Of a DNA stretch of 64,000 nucleotides, positions 7,372-14,857 are shown in pieces. Both the position numbers and the translations under genes were made by a program. The DNA comes from CBDBCU01 sp965243185. Lineage in GTDB: Bacteria; Chloroflexota; Dehalococcoidia; Lucifugimonadales; UBA3495. Position 1 is the first letter of the stretch, and each line of letters begins with the position of its first letter. Below the pieces are notes generated by a model. That model saw only the letters and a list, made by a program, of their open reading frames with translations. It made no database searches and was not told where the DNA came from. The stretch is from assembly GCA_965243185.1 (NCBI GenBank), contig OZ251531.1:1674001-1738000 (forward strand). The letters run 5' to 3'.

Positions 7372-8447
7372 GATAGCGTTTCGATTTAGGTGGTTTAGTT
7401 GTAGAATGGGGAAAAGGCCGGCCTTGCTGGTTGACGGGAGGTGCGCTGTCATGGGATTGCTGGACGATTTGGAGACCCAACTGGAGCAGGAAATTCCGCT
7501 CCAGTTGCAGGCGAAGCTGCAACAAGCCCTGGATCATTATCAGCCCCGATGTGCTCAGTGCGCTCTGGCGATGCACCGCCATCATCGCTATGAGCGCACC
7601 ATTGTCACGTCCTATGGTCCCATCCGGGTAGCGGTTCCGGTGTTTCGTTGTGGGCAATGTCGCCAACTGGCGGGCGGCGCGGCGCTGCTGGGGCCGGAAG
7701 TTCGTTACCAACGGTTCTCAAAAAAACTCGGGACATGGCTTTGAGCTTGGCGGCCCAGGGTTTGAGTTACGCCCAAGCGGGGCAGTGGGTGGGTTGTGTC
7801 AAAAGCACCTTGTGTCGCTGGCTGCGGCGGTTGGCCTTGACCCGGCCCCGGTTGCCGGGGGCAGTGTGGGAACTGGATGGTTTGTGGACGCGCACCCGGC
7901 AGGGCGCTCAGGAATTGAAGGTAATCCGGGACGAAACCGGGGCGGTCTTGGCGACTTTCGGGCCTTGGGCGGCGGTCTTGGCGCGGGCCGAGCAGTCCGG
8001 GGCGGCGCCACCCCGACATCTGGTCAGCGACGGCGACCGGGCCATTGCGGCCGGCATCCAGTGGGTGTACGGCCGGGCGGCGCCGCATCAGCTGTGCATC
8101 TTTCACCTGCTGCGGGAATATGGACGGAATATCGGGAAATCCGGCTTGGCCGCCGCCCGGCAACTGCTGTTGACTGACAGCGCGGCGGCGGCCCAGAGCT
8201 ATGCCCGTCAAATAATGGAGTTGACCGAGGGCGCCGCCGCTTACTGGCTGGACAAGGCGTTGCTCGCCGGTCGGCAGTATTGGACTACGGGAGCGGTCGC
8301 CTACCGGACTACTTCCCGCCTGGAACGCTACAATCGGGAGTTGCGCCGGCGGGAGCGATTGGGGACGGTCTGGTCAGAGCATAACCTGTTGGCTTTGCTA
8401 CAAACCCGGGGCTTGCTCAACCAAACCACCTAAAATGCAACGCTATC
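7372..8447 (+). mobile_element. ISKra4-like insertion sequence, about 1.08 kb
   Basis: Terminal inverted repeats of 30 bp (7372-7401 and 8418-8447) match at 26 positions, beginning GATAGCGTT and including TTTAGGTGGTTT. One transposase is encoded across two frames. No clear target duplication is seen, and sequence left of the element does not continue the methylase gene broken on the right. An adjacent deletion after insertion would explain this. The family assignment rests on the N-terminal CxxC and YGPIRVAVPVFRCGQC motifs; the ISMich2-like subgroup is known for frameshifting, but I cannot check this against ISfinder. Confidence 0.8.
7451..8433 (+). CDS. ISKra4-like transposase made by programmed -1 frameshift
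   Basis: The first frame (7451-7744) encodes a Zn-binding N-terminus (CAQC at about residue 36, then YERTIVTSYGPIRVAVPVFRCGQC). Its last codons contain A AAA AAA at 7720-7726 in exactly the phase for -1 slippage. After slippage the protein continues KKTRDMALSLAAQGLSYAQAG with a helix-turn-helix, then the catalytic domain: WELDGLWTR, LVSDGDRAI, QLCIFHLLREYGRN and the final LERYNRELRRRERLGTVWSEHN. The fused product is about 327 residues. The second frame has no good start of its own near the junction. GGGAGG precedes ATG 7451. The catalytic acids appear intact, so the element may be active. Confidence 0.82.
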
Positions 8448-8805
8448 GTGGCAAAACCCAACTCAAAGGGGTTGCCGTGATCGCCGGCGGTGTAAATGCC
8501 CTGCTGCTTTCGCCACTCGGAGATGTTCAACGGGACGGAGCGGATGGCCGCGGCAAACCGTTCCGACTCGGTCAGGGCGGCATTCCAAAAAGCAGTAATA
8601 TGGGGGTCCAGGTCGTTCAGGTGTATCTCCGACACCACTTCCGCTTTAAGCAGACGCAGAGCCGCGCCGGCGCCGCCGGCAAAGGGTTCGAAGTACGAAC
8701 ACCCGGCCAGGCCGTTTAACTGTATTGTCCGCGCAAGGAAGGCGGCAAGGGACGCCTTTCCGCCCGGATACCGGAGGGGGCTATCGTGTATCGTAGCGAT
8801 GTCAC
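8448..8805 (-). pseudogene. D12-class DNA adenine methylase, 5' frameshift and IS truncation
   Basis: Reading the minus strand, the conserved D12 N-terminus is plain: SPLRYPGGKASLAAFLA, then the SAM-binding YFEPFAGGAGAALRLL, EIHLNDLDPHITAFW, and a block ending GDHGNPFELGFAT. There the right end of the insertion sequence begins at 8447, so the DPPY catalytic motif and everything after it are lost. The matching start appears to be GTG 8805 (VTSLRYT, after a GGAG), but it is one frame off, so a small indel near 8790 is also present. The frame that carries the motifs has no ATG, GTG or TTG start downstream of its nearest upstream stop. The gene is dead twice over, although its promoter is intact. 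Confidence 0.82.
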
Positions 8806-8838
8806 CGCACTCCGTAACCCTTCGACTGTCTTGTCCCT

Positions 8839-8867
8839 ATACTAGACTTGCCGGGCCGCCTTGTCAA
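8839..8867 (-). promoter_or_regulatory. Strong promoter of the broken adenine methylase
   Basis: On the minus strand, TTGACA (8862-8867), a 17-bp spacer and TAGTAT (8839-8844) form a near-consensus housekeeping promoter about 34 bp before the presumed GTG start. It now drives a truncated reading frame into the insertion sequence. Confidence 0.75.
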
Positions 8868-8930
8868 CCTTCATTTTCGGCGCGCCATCCTTATCCTTGT
8901 TTCGGCAAGGGCGGGGCCGGCTAGGGGCCG

Positions 8931-9251
8931 CTAGGCTACTTGGCTGATTTGGATTTGGATGGCTTGGCGGTCAAGGGTGGTGAAGTTGGGGGTTTCGCCC
9001 AACAGTTCGCGGCCGTGGGACTTGAAGCCTTCGTGAACTTCGTCGACGGTGTTGAAGTAGAGGCTGCCGATGGCGATGAAGGGGGCCGGCGCGTTGGGGT
9101 CGGCGGAACTGATCCCGCTCTCCACTTCGCTGCGGAGCAGGCCCATGCTGTCCAGCCGCTGGTGTACCAGGGGGATGTAGGTTTCGGTGTAGTAGGCCAG
9201 GTCGAACTTTTGGTCCGGCTGGTTGGGGTAGAGGAAAGAGACTTTAATCAT
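8931..9251 (-). CDS. EthD-family protein
   Basis: A 106-residue ferredoxin-fold protein of the EthD/dimeric alpha-beta barrel group. Visible signatures are the opening MIKVSFLYPNQPDQKFDLAYYTETYIPLVHQRL, with the conserved FD--YY---H-PLV pattern, and a central PFIAIGSLYFNTVDEVHEGF. The family is named after a gene needed for ethyl tert-butyl ether degradation, but most members are small dimeric proteins of unknown role, some linked to oxidative catabolism. It stands alone here: the next minus-strand gene upstream is a clan AA protease 69 bp away. No specific substrate can be proposed. Confidence 0.8.
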   Translation of the reverse strand: MIKVSFLYPNQPDQKFDLAYYTETYIPLVHQRLDSMGLLRSEVESGISSADPNAPAPFIAIGSLYFNTVDEVHEGFKSHGRELLGETPNFTTLDRQAIQIQISQVA

Positions 9252-9320
9252 TGGGGAAACTCCTCGAATTGGGGCGGTATGGCGGGTTGGATTGGGGTAC
9301 TTGATGTCTGGGTGCTTTGC

Positions 9321-9680
9321 CTAAAAGGGGCGGGCGATATAGCGGGCGGGGATGAGTTCTTTGCCGCCGGGGTCAACTACCAGGGCAAAGGCTTCGAGGG
9401 TGGTGGCGCCCAACAAGTATTGGTCCTCGGGGCCGAATATGACCGGGCAAGTCCATTCCTCGCCTTGGTAGGAAAAGCGGCCTTGACCGATGTTTTGCAG
9501 TAAGCTGCGGTCGTCAGCCAGCCATACCGGGCGTTGGACGGCGGGACGGATGCCCAACCATTCCAGCAGGGAAGCCGGCATCATGGAATGGGTGGCGCCG
9601 GTATCGACTAGTGCCAACACTTGCTCGACATCTTCACCTTCGGGATGGCCGATGCCGATATGGACATTGAAAGTTCCCAC
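9321..9680 (-). CDS. Clan AA aspartic protease
   Basis: A 119-residue retropepsin-like protein. It opens MGTFNVHIGIGHPEGEDVEQVLALVDTGATHSMMPASLL, so the catalytic Asp is in DTG near residue 27, and it closes with CPVIFGPEDQYLLGATTLEAFALVVDPGG. It is closely related to the divergently placed protein at 9806 (shared GHPEG-DVEQVLALVDTG--HS), which suggests an inverted duplication. There is no signal peptide. The start ATG at 9680 gives the same N-terminus as the other family members. Confidence 0.84.
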   Translation of the reverse strand: MGTFNVHIGIGHPEGEDVEQVLALVDTGATHSMMPASLLEWLGIRPAVQRPVWLADDRSLLQNIGQGRFSYQGEEWTCPVIFGPEDQYLLGATTLEAFALVVDPGGKELIPARYIARPF

Positions 9681-9755
9681 GGTTAGGCTCCTGGGGGCGT
9701 TTTTGCTGATGGAATGGTAGCACTACTGAAGCCAGAGTGTCAACCGGCGGCCGGA

Positions 9756-9784
9756 TTGACACCGCCGGCCGCCGACAGTATAAT
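9756..9784 (+). promoter_or_regulatory. Perfect-consensus promoter of the protease at 9806
   Basis: TTGACA (9756-9761), a 17-bp spacer and TATAAT (9779-9784) are an exact sigma-70 consensus. Transcription should start near 9791, which leaves only about 15 nt before the TTG start and rules out in-frame starts further upstream. Confidence 0.85.
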
Positions 9785-9805
9785 TTGCTCATCGGGGAGG
9801 GCGTA

Positions 9806-10165
9806 TTGGGAACTTTTAATGTGTATATGAGCGTGGGGCATCCGGAGGGCGGGGATGTTGAGCAGGTATTGGCGTTGGTTGATACCGGCTCGACTCATTC
9901 CATATTGCCGGCGTCCCTGCTGGAAGGGCTGCATATTCAGCCGTATGACCGGCAGCGGGTGGCGGTGGCCGATAACAGCTATCAGGTTTGGGAAGTGGGC
10001 AAGGCGCGCATTGTCTATCGGGACAAGGAATGGGTTTGTCCGGTGGTGTTCGGGCCGGAGGAGCAGTACCTGATGGGGGCGACTACTTTGGAACTTTTTA
10101 ACTTGGTGGTGGATCCCGGCCATAAGGAACTGGTTGCGGCGGAGCAGATTGCCCGGCCGTTCTAG
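9806..10165 (+). CDS. Clan AA aspartic protease, TTG start
   Basis: A 119-residue protein beginning at TTG 9806 (GTFNVYMSVGHPEGGDVEQVLALVDTGSTHSILPASLL). The start was chosen over the in-frame one at 9737 because the promoter lies between them, GGGGAGG sits 6-12 bp upstream, and the resulting length and N-terminus equal those of the divergent homologue at 9321. DTG carries the catalytic Asp, and VVFGPEEQYLMGATTLELFNLVVDP ends the fold. With an ideal promoter, a very short leader and a weak start codon, transcription should be strong and translation moderate. The substrate is unknown. Confidence 0.85.
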   Translation: MGTFNVYMSVGHPEGGDVEQVLALVDTGSTHSILPASLLEGLHIQPYDRQRVAVADNSYQVWEVGKARIVYRDKEWVCPVVFGPEEQYLMGATTLELFNLVVDPGHKELVAAEQIARPF

Positions 10166-10244
10166 CCGGATGGTTGAAGCCCGGTTCAGGGCTATTGCAT
10201 ATAACTAATTGCCGGGAAAAGAGGATCCGGCGGCAACGGTCTTT

Positions 10245-10277
10245 CTGGATTCCCACTTTCGTGGGAATGACGGTGGG
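10245..10277 (+). repeat. Dispersed ATTCCCAC-type repeat
   Basis: CTGGATTCCCACTTTCGTGG followed by GAATGACGGTGGG forms a short hairpin (TTCCCAC / GTGGGAA). A close copy, including its left flank, is at 51977-52009, and weaker copies lie at 16333 and 53523. The rest of 10166-10381 shows no gene. Confidence 0.75.
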
Positions 10278-10381
10278 AAGGCGGGATTTGACAAGGGGTT
10301 GGCGGGTGTTGGATAATGCGGGGCAATTGGAAAGCGTTGGATTTCGGGAGAACTGTATCTGGCATTTGAGGAGGTAGGGCA

Positions 10382-11782
10382 ATGGCGAGTCAGGATATTG
10401 CGTTGATGGCGCATTTGATGCGTCGGGCGGGCTTTGGGGCGACCCGGGAGGAGTTGGAGTTGCGGGCGGCCAAGGGGTATGAGGCGACGGTGGAGGAGCT
10501 GCTGAATCCGGAGGAGGCGGCGCTGGATCGCTTTGAGATGATGCGGTATCAGCCGTGGACCTGGCGGCCGGGGACGCTGCCGGGGATGGGGGCGGCGGAG
10601 TGGCTGTGGTTTATGGTGAACACGCGGCGGCCGCTGGAGGAGAAGATGGCGCTGTTCTGGCATCATCTGTTCGCCACGGGGGTCTCGAAGGTGGATCACT
10701 ATGACGAGATCCAGACGATGATTACCCTGTTCCGGGAGCGGGGGATGGGGAACTACAAGGAGTTGCTGTTGGCGGTGGCCAAGAATCCGGCGATGATTTA
10801 CTGGCTGGACAACAACGAGAACCACGCGGCCGCGGTCAATGAGAATTGGGGGCGGGAGCTGCTGGAGTTGTTCAGTATGGGGGTGGGGAACTATACAGAG
10901 GTGGATGTGCGGGAGTGTTCGCGGGCGTTTACGGGGTGGACGATTGAGCCGAAGCTGCCGCGGGGGCCGCTGGGGCGGCACGATTGGCGGTTTGTCTATC
11001 GGCCGGAGGATCACGACAACGGGGAAAAGACTTTCCTGGGGGAGACCGGGAACTTTGACGGGGATGATGTGATCGACATCATTTGCCAGCATCCGGCGAC
11101 GGCTAACTTTATCGCCCGCCATCTCTACAATTTCTTTGTGGCGGATGAGGCGCAGGTGCCGGCGTGGGCGGTGACGCCGCCGGTGGATGAGGATGCCATC
11201 GATGCCCTGGCGGAGGCTTTTGTCGAGTCGGGGTATGACATTCGGGCGACTTTGCGGGTGTTGTTCAATGCGGAGTTTTTCAAGAAGGCCCGCTTTGCGA
11301 AGTTGAAGAGTCCGGCGGAGGTGGTGGTGGGGACGCTGAAACTGGTCGGCGGGTCGGATTTTCCGGGGCCGGGGATTGGGGATTTGTCCCGGCAGCCGAA
11401 TTATATGGGGCAGGATTTGCTGAATCCGCCGAGTGTGGAGGGTTGGCATACCGGGGCGGAGTGGATTAACAGCGGGTCGCTGATGCGGCGGATTAACTTT
11501 ACCGCGGATATGGTGGGGGATGTGTCGCGGCCGGGGGTGCAGAGCATTATCGGGCGGTTGCAGGCGCAGGGGGATGCGAGTCCGGAGGAGTTTGTGGATA
11601 CCTGCCTGGATTTGATGGGGCCGCTGGAGGTGAATGGGGAGACGCGGGCGGAGCTGCTGGAACACGCCGGCCCGGGCGGGCGGCTGACTTGGGGGAGCGA
11701 GGCGGACGAGGCGGCGGCGACGCAGCGGGTTTCGGAGCTGCTGCAACTGATTGTCTCGTTGCGGGATTACCAGTACGCTTAA
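10382..11782 (+). CDS. DUF1800 domain protein
   Basis: A 466-residue protein matching DUF1800: HLMRRAGFGATREELE near the start, then EKMALFWHHLFATG, NPAMIYWLDNNENH, NENWGRELLELFSMGVGNYTE, AFTGWTI and later PSVEGWHTGAEWIN. DUF1800 proteins nearly always sit beside a DUF1501 protein, as here (12098), and the pair is common in bacteria with complex envelopes. The biochemical role is not established. No clear signal peptide is visible. AGGAGG precedes the start. The coding strand is extremely G-rich, unlike the C-rich plus-strand genes at 1-5 kb. A Pro/Arg/His-rich open frame on the other strand is only a shadow of this composition. Confidence 0.88.
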   Translation: MASQDIALMAHLMRRAGFGATREELELRAAKGYEATVEELLNPEEAALDRFEMMRYQPWTWRPGTLPGMGAAEWLWFMVNTRRPLEEKMALFWHHLFATGVSKVDHYDEIQTMITLFRERGMGNYKELLLAVAKNPAMIYWLDNNENHAAAVNENWGRELLELFSMGVGNYTEVDVRECSRAFTGWTIEPKLPRGPLGRHDWRFVYRPEDHDNGEKTFLGETGNFDGDDVIDIICQHPATANFIARHLYNFFVADEAQVPAWAVTPPVDEDAIDALAEAFVESGYDIRATLRVLFNAEFFKKARFAKLKSPAEVVVGTLKLVGGSDFPGPGIGDLSRQPNYMGQDLLNPPSVEGWHTGAEWINSGSLMRRINFTADMVGDVSRPGVQSIIGRLQAQGDASPEEFVDTCLDLMGPLEVNGETRAELLEHAGPGGRLTWGSEADEAAATQRVSELLQLIVSLRDYQYA

Positions 11783-11908
11783 TTTTGTCCCTGTCCCGGC
11801 GCCGTTCCGCGCATTGCCGGAGCGGCGCCGAGGCGAGGGATAGTGTCATACCGAGAGACTAGGGCGGGTTCGCGCTATTTGCCGAGGGCAAGGAAGTCAA
11901 TCGGGTAG

Positions 11909-11995
11909 GTCATTCCGAGGGATAGCGAGGAATCTAAAAAGCTTGAGAGGAATCAAAGTCGGGCATTTTAGATTCCTCCCTTTGGTCGGAATGAC
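11909..11995. repeat. Imperfect inverted repeat, GTCATTCC / GGAATGAC type
   Basis: Two arms of about 30 bp (11909-11939 and 11966-11995) pair with few mismatches, from GTCATTCCGAGGGATAGC to GGTCGGAATGAC, with an inner GGAATCTAAAA / TTTTAGATTCC. A further half copy follows near 12009-12022. It resembles the common ATTCC-type extragenic repeats of bacteria. Apart from it the 315 bp from 11783 to 12097 hold no gene. Confidence 0.75.
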
Positions 11996-12097
11996 ATAGG
12001 TGGGGCTGCGGTCGGAATGACATAGCTATGGCGTCGGTTATTCGGGGCGTCAATAATTAGGGTGAACACACCCGAGCCAAGAGAGAGGAGGTTAGCG

Positions 12098-13225
12098 ATG
12101 GCTACTACCAAGAAAGACCCGGTGCTGGTTGTTTTGCAGCTGACCGGGGGGAACGATTACCTGAACACGGTCATTCCGTACACGGATCCGCGCTATCGGG
12201 ACAACCGGCCGGCGGTGGGGGTGCCGGAGGAGAAAATCCTGAAGTTGAACGATACGGTGGGGCTGCATCCGACGATGGGGCCGTTGCAGAGCTTGTACCA
12301 GCAGGGGAAGCTGGCGATTCTGCATGGGGTGGGCTATGCCAACTCGCCGCGGTCGCATTTCCGGTCGATGGACATCTGGCATACCTGCGAGCCGGATAAG
12401 CTGGGGACGGAGGGCTGGCTGGGCCGGGCGACCAAGGAAATCGACCCGAACAAGGAGAATGTGGTTACGGCGGTGAGTTTCGGGCCGAGTTTGCCGCGGG
12501 CGTTAGCGCTGCCGACGGTGCCGGTGGCGTGCGTGGATGACCTGGAGTCTTTCGGGTTGCTGACCGGGATTAACGAGGTGGAGCAGCGGGACAAGATTTT
12601 GGATCGCTTTACGCGGCTGTATTCGCCGACCATTGGCAGCGGCGCGGTGATGGATTATCTGGGGCAGACCGGGCTGGATTCGATGAAGGCGGCGGACATT
12701 CTGAAGGTGGCGCCGGAGAGCTATTCGTCGAGTGTGGAGTATCCGGATACGACCATTGCCGGCAAGCTGAAGGGGATTGCGCAGGTGCATCAGGCCGGTT
12801 TGGGGACGCGGGTTTTCTACTGCGATCACGGGAGTTTTGACAGCCATTCCAACCAGATTGGGATGCACGATAAGCTGTGGCTGGATGTGGCGCAGGCGGT
12901 GGAGAGTTTCTTTGACGACCTGCGGGAGAATGGCGCGGCGGACAATGTGATTATGCTGATGTTCTCCGAGTTCGGGCGGCGGGTGCATGACAATGGCTCC
13001 GGGACGGATCACGGGGCGGGCGGCGTGGCGTTTGTGCTGGGCGAAGGGGTTAAGGGCGGGGAGTATGGGGAGTATCCTTCGACCCGGCCGGAGGATTTGG
13101 AGCAGGGGGATTTGGTGCCGGCGATGGATTTCCGGAGCGTCTATAGCACGATTGCGGAGGATTGGATGGGCTTGGACGCGCAGCCGCTGGTGGGCGGGGT
13201 GTTTGAGAAGCCGAAGTTCGTTTAG
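12098..13225 (+). CDS. DUF1501 domain protein
   Basis: A 375-residue protein of the DUF1501 family, which belongs to the alkaline phosphatase/sulfatase-like superfamily. The opening VLVVLQLTGGNDYLNTVIPYTDPRY, the VGLHPTMGPLQSLYQQGKLAILHGVGYANSPRSHF block and the late MFSEFGRRVHDNGSGTDHGAGGVAFVLG are diagnostic. The ATG at 12098 follows GAGAGGAGG directly; a GTG 36 bp upstream is less likely. It probably works with the DUF1800 protein at 10382, although 315 bp with a repeat separate them. Most homologues carry a Tat signal; none is evident here, so the location is uncertain. Confidence 0.88.
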   Translation: MATTKKDPVLVVLQLTGGNDYLNTVIPYTDPRYRDNRPAVGVPEEKILKLNDTVGLHPTMGPLQSLYQQGKLAILHGVGYANSPRSHFRSMDIWHTCEPDKLGTEGWLGRATKEIDPNKENVVTAVSFGPSLPRALALPTVPVACVDDLESFGLLTGINEVEQRDKILDRFTRLYSPTIGSGAVMDYLGQTGLDSMKAADILKVAPESYSSSVEYPDTTIAGKLKGIAQVHQAGLGTRVFYCDHGSFDSHSNQIGMHDKLWLDVAQAVESFFDDLRENGAADNVIMLMFSEFGRRVHDNGSGTDHGAGGVAFVLGEGVKGGEYGEYPSTRPEDLEQGDLVPAMDFRSVYSTIAEDWMGLDAQPLVGGVFEKPKFV

Positions 13226-13266
13226 GGGTTTTCCCGGTCAAGGGGTAGCTGCGCCGATTTAAGGGG

Positions 13267-13294
13267 CCGGGGCAATCCCGGGGGGTTGCCCCGG
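13267..13294 (+). terminator. Hairpin after the DUF1501 gene
   Basis: CCGGGGCAA (13267-13275) pairs with TTGCCCCGG (13286-13294). No T run follows, so this is either a weak terminator or an extragenic hairpin. A similar GGGGCAACC hairpin ends the sulfite oxidase gene at 33630. Confidence 0.5.
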
Positions 13295-13395
13295 CGGCGG
13301 CGCAAAGGGGGGTTGGCGGGTTTTGCCCGGTAGGAAGGGCGGCGGGTTGGCCGGGCGTGCGATAGGCTTGGCTAGCAATTAAGGGAAGGCGCGGG

Positions 13396-13791
13396 ATGGT
13401 TACGAAAGCGGCGCGGCGGGGTTCTACGGATATGGGGACTTTCAGCGTGGCAATGGGGGTGGGCAATTTGAGCCGCGGCCCGCTGACTGCGGTGGAGGCG
13501 ACGGTTGACACCGGGGCTTTTCACACGATGCTGCCGGCGTCTTTGCTGGGGGAGTTGGGGATAAGTCCGTTGGAGCGGCAAGAGTTCGGGGTTGCGGATG
13601 GCAGCGTTTCGGAGTATGGCGTCGGGATGGCGCGAATTGCTTTGGAGGGGCGGGAATGGCATTGCCCGGTGATATTCGGGCCGGAGGGTCAGTATTTGCT
13701 GGGGGCGACGACGCTGGAGATTTTCACGATGACGGTGGATATGGTAGAGGGTCGATTGATTCCCCGGGAGTTGCGGGCAAGGCCAATCTAA
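13396..13791 (+). CDS. Clan AA aspartic protease, tandem copy 1
   Basis: A 131-residue protein with a short basic N-terminal extension (MVTKAARRGSTD) before the usual MGTFSVAMGVGN core. DTG with catalytic Asp is in EATVDTGAFHTMLPASLL, and CPVIFGPEGQYLLGATTLEIFTM ends the fold. The first of three tandem copies, it shares with the others the leader AATTAAGGGA-GG-GCGGGATGG. The core ATG at 13432 is an alternative start that would remove the extension. It is the most diverged of the three copies in the middle region. Confidence 0.84.
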   Translation: MVTKAARRGSTDMGTFSVAMGVGNLSRGPLTAVEATVDTGAFHTMLPASLLGELGISPLERQEFGVADGSVSEYGVGMARIALEGREWHCPVIFGPEGQYLLGATTLEIFTMTVDMVEGRLIPRELRARPI

Positions 13792-13834
13792 CGGAGGCCG
13801 TCGGCTTGGTTGGGGAATTAAGGGAGGTTGCGGG

Positions 13835-14284
13835 ATGGTTACGAAAGCGGCGCCGGGGAGGGACGCGGGGATGGTTACGAAGGAAGCGCCGGTGAGCGCT
13901 ACGGAGCAGGGGAACGCCAGGGATATGGGGACTTTCAGCGTGGCAATGGGGGTGGGCGGCTTGGACCGGGGCCCGTTGACTCCGGTGGTGGCGATGGTGG
14001 ATACCGGGGCCTTTGATTCGATGCTGCCGGCGTCTTTCTTGAAGGGGCTTGGGCTGGAGCCGCTGGATCGGGAGGTTTTTACTCTGGCGGACGGGAGGGA
14101 GGTGGAGTACGAGACGGGGACGGCGCGGATTGGCTTGGGCGAGCGGGAACGGCCTTGTCCGGTAGCATTCGGGCCGGAGGGTCAGTATTTGCTGGGGGCA
14201 ACGACGCTGGAGATTTTCCATCTGATGGTGGATCCGGTGGGGCAGCAGCTGGTGCGGCGGCGGATGTGGGGGCGGGCGATTTAG
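13835..14284 (+). CDS. Clan AA aspartic protease, tandem copy 2, repeated N-terminus
   Basis: A 149-residue copy whose N-terminal extension contains the MVTKxAP unit twice (MVTKAAPGRDAG, MVTKEAPVSATEQ) before MGTFSVAMGVGG. The doubled unit comes from a short DNA duplication of the start region (GGGATGGTTACGAA). The core has VVAMVDTGAFDSMLPASFL with the catalytic Asp and VAFGPEGQYLLGATTLEIFHLMVDP. GGGAGG precedes the ATG at 13835. Each repeat unit brings its own in-frame ATG, so the gene has several possible starts. It is nearly the same as copy 3. Confidence 0.84.
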   Translation: MVTKAAPGRDAGMVTKEAPVSATEQGNARDMGTFSVAMGVGGLDRGPLTPVVAMVDTGAFDSMLPASFLKGLGLEPLDREVFTLADGREVEYETGTARIGLGERERPCPVAFGPEGQYLLGATTLEIFHLMVDPVGQQLVRRRMWGRAI

Positions 14285-14326
14285 GGCGGTGTCGTCGGCT
14301 TGGGGGCAATTAAGGGAGGTCGCGGG

Positions 14327-14758
14327 ATGGTTACGAAAGCGGCGCCGGTGAGGGCCGCGGGGATGGTTACGAAAGCGGCGGAGCGGGGTTCTGCGGATAT
14401 GGGGACTTTCAGCGTGACAATGGGGGTGGGCGACCTGGACCGGGGGCCGTTGACTCCGGTGGCGGCGATGGTTGACACCGGAGCCTTTAATTCGATGATG
14501 CCGGCGTCCCTCTTGAAAGGGCTCGGTCTGGAGCCGATGGAGCGGGAGGTTTATACTCTGGCGGACGGGAGCGAGGTGGAGTATGAAATCGGGGCGGCGC
14601 GGATCGGCTTGGGCGGGCGGGAATGGCCTTGCCCGGTGGTATTCGGGCCGGAGGGTCAGTATTTGCTGGGGGCGACGACGCTGGAGATTTTCCGTCTGAT
14701 GGTGGATCCGGTGGACCAGCAACTGGTACGGCGGCCAATGCGGGGGCGGCCGGTCTAA
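14327..14758 (+). CDS. Clan AA aspartic protease, tandem copy 3, repeated N-terminus
   Basis: A 143-residue copy starting at ATG 14327 behind GGGAGGT; an in-frame ATG at 14300 lacks a ribosome site. The extension again carries the MVTKAA unit twice (MVTKAAPVRAAG, MVTKAAERGSAD) before MGTFSVTMGVGDLDRGPLTPVAAMVDTGAF. The catalytic Asp is in DTG, and VVFGPEGQYLLGATTLEIFRLMVDP closes the fold. It is very similar to copy 2 in both DNA and protein, which indicates recent tandem duplication. The repeated unit may be spreading as a start-region module. Confidence 0.84.
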   Translation: MVTKAAPVRAAGMVTKAAERGSADMGTFSVTMGVGDLDRGPLTPVAAMVDTGAFNSMMPASLLKGLGLEPMEREVYTLADGSEVEYEIGAARIGLGGREWPCPVVFGPEGQYLLGATTLEIFRLMVDPVDQQLVRRPMRGRPV

Positions 14759-14857
14759 TCCATCCCCTCCCGGAAAATAGGGAATCCTTACCTTAAACCT
14801 CTATCCACAATCCAATCCCTTTAAGGGATAAATCCGAAAAGCAATGGAGAGAACGCA

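Noticed and set aside
9737..9805. Upstream in-frame extension of the protease at 9806
   Set aside because: It overlaps the consensus promoter, and the homologue at 9321 begins exactly at the TTG-equivalent position.
10205..11746. Long minus-strand frame rich in Pro, Arg and His opposite the DUF1800 gene
   Set aside because: It mirrors a conserved plus-strand protein, has biased low-complexity content and no ribosome site. It is a shadow of G-rich coding DNA.
13724..14722. Minus-strand frame of over 300 codons opposite the tandem proteases
   Set aside because: It arises from three repeated copies on the other strand. The repeat keeps the frame open, and the content is Arg/Pro/His-rich.
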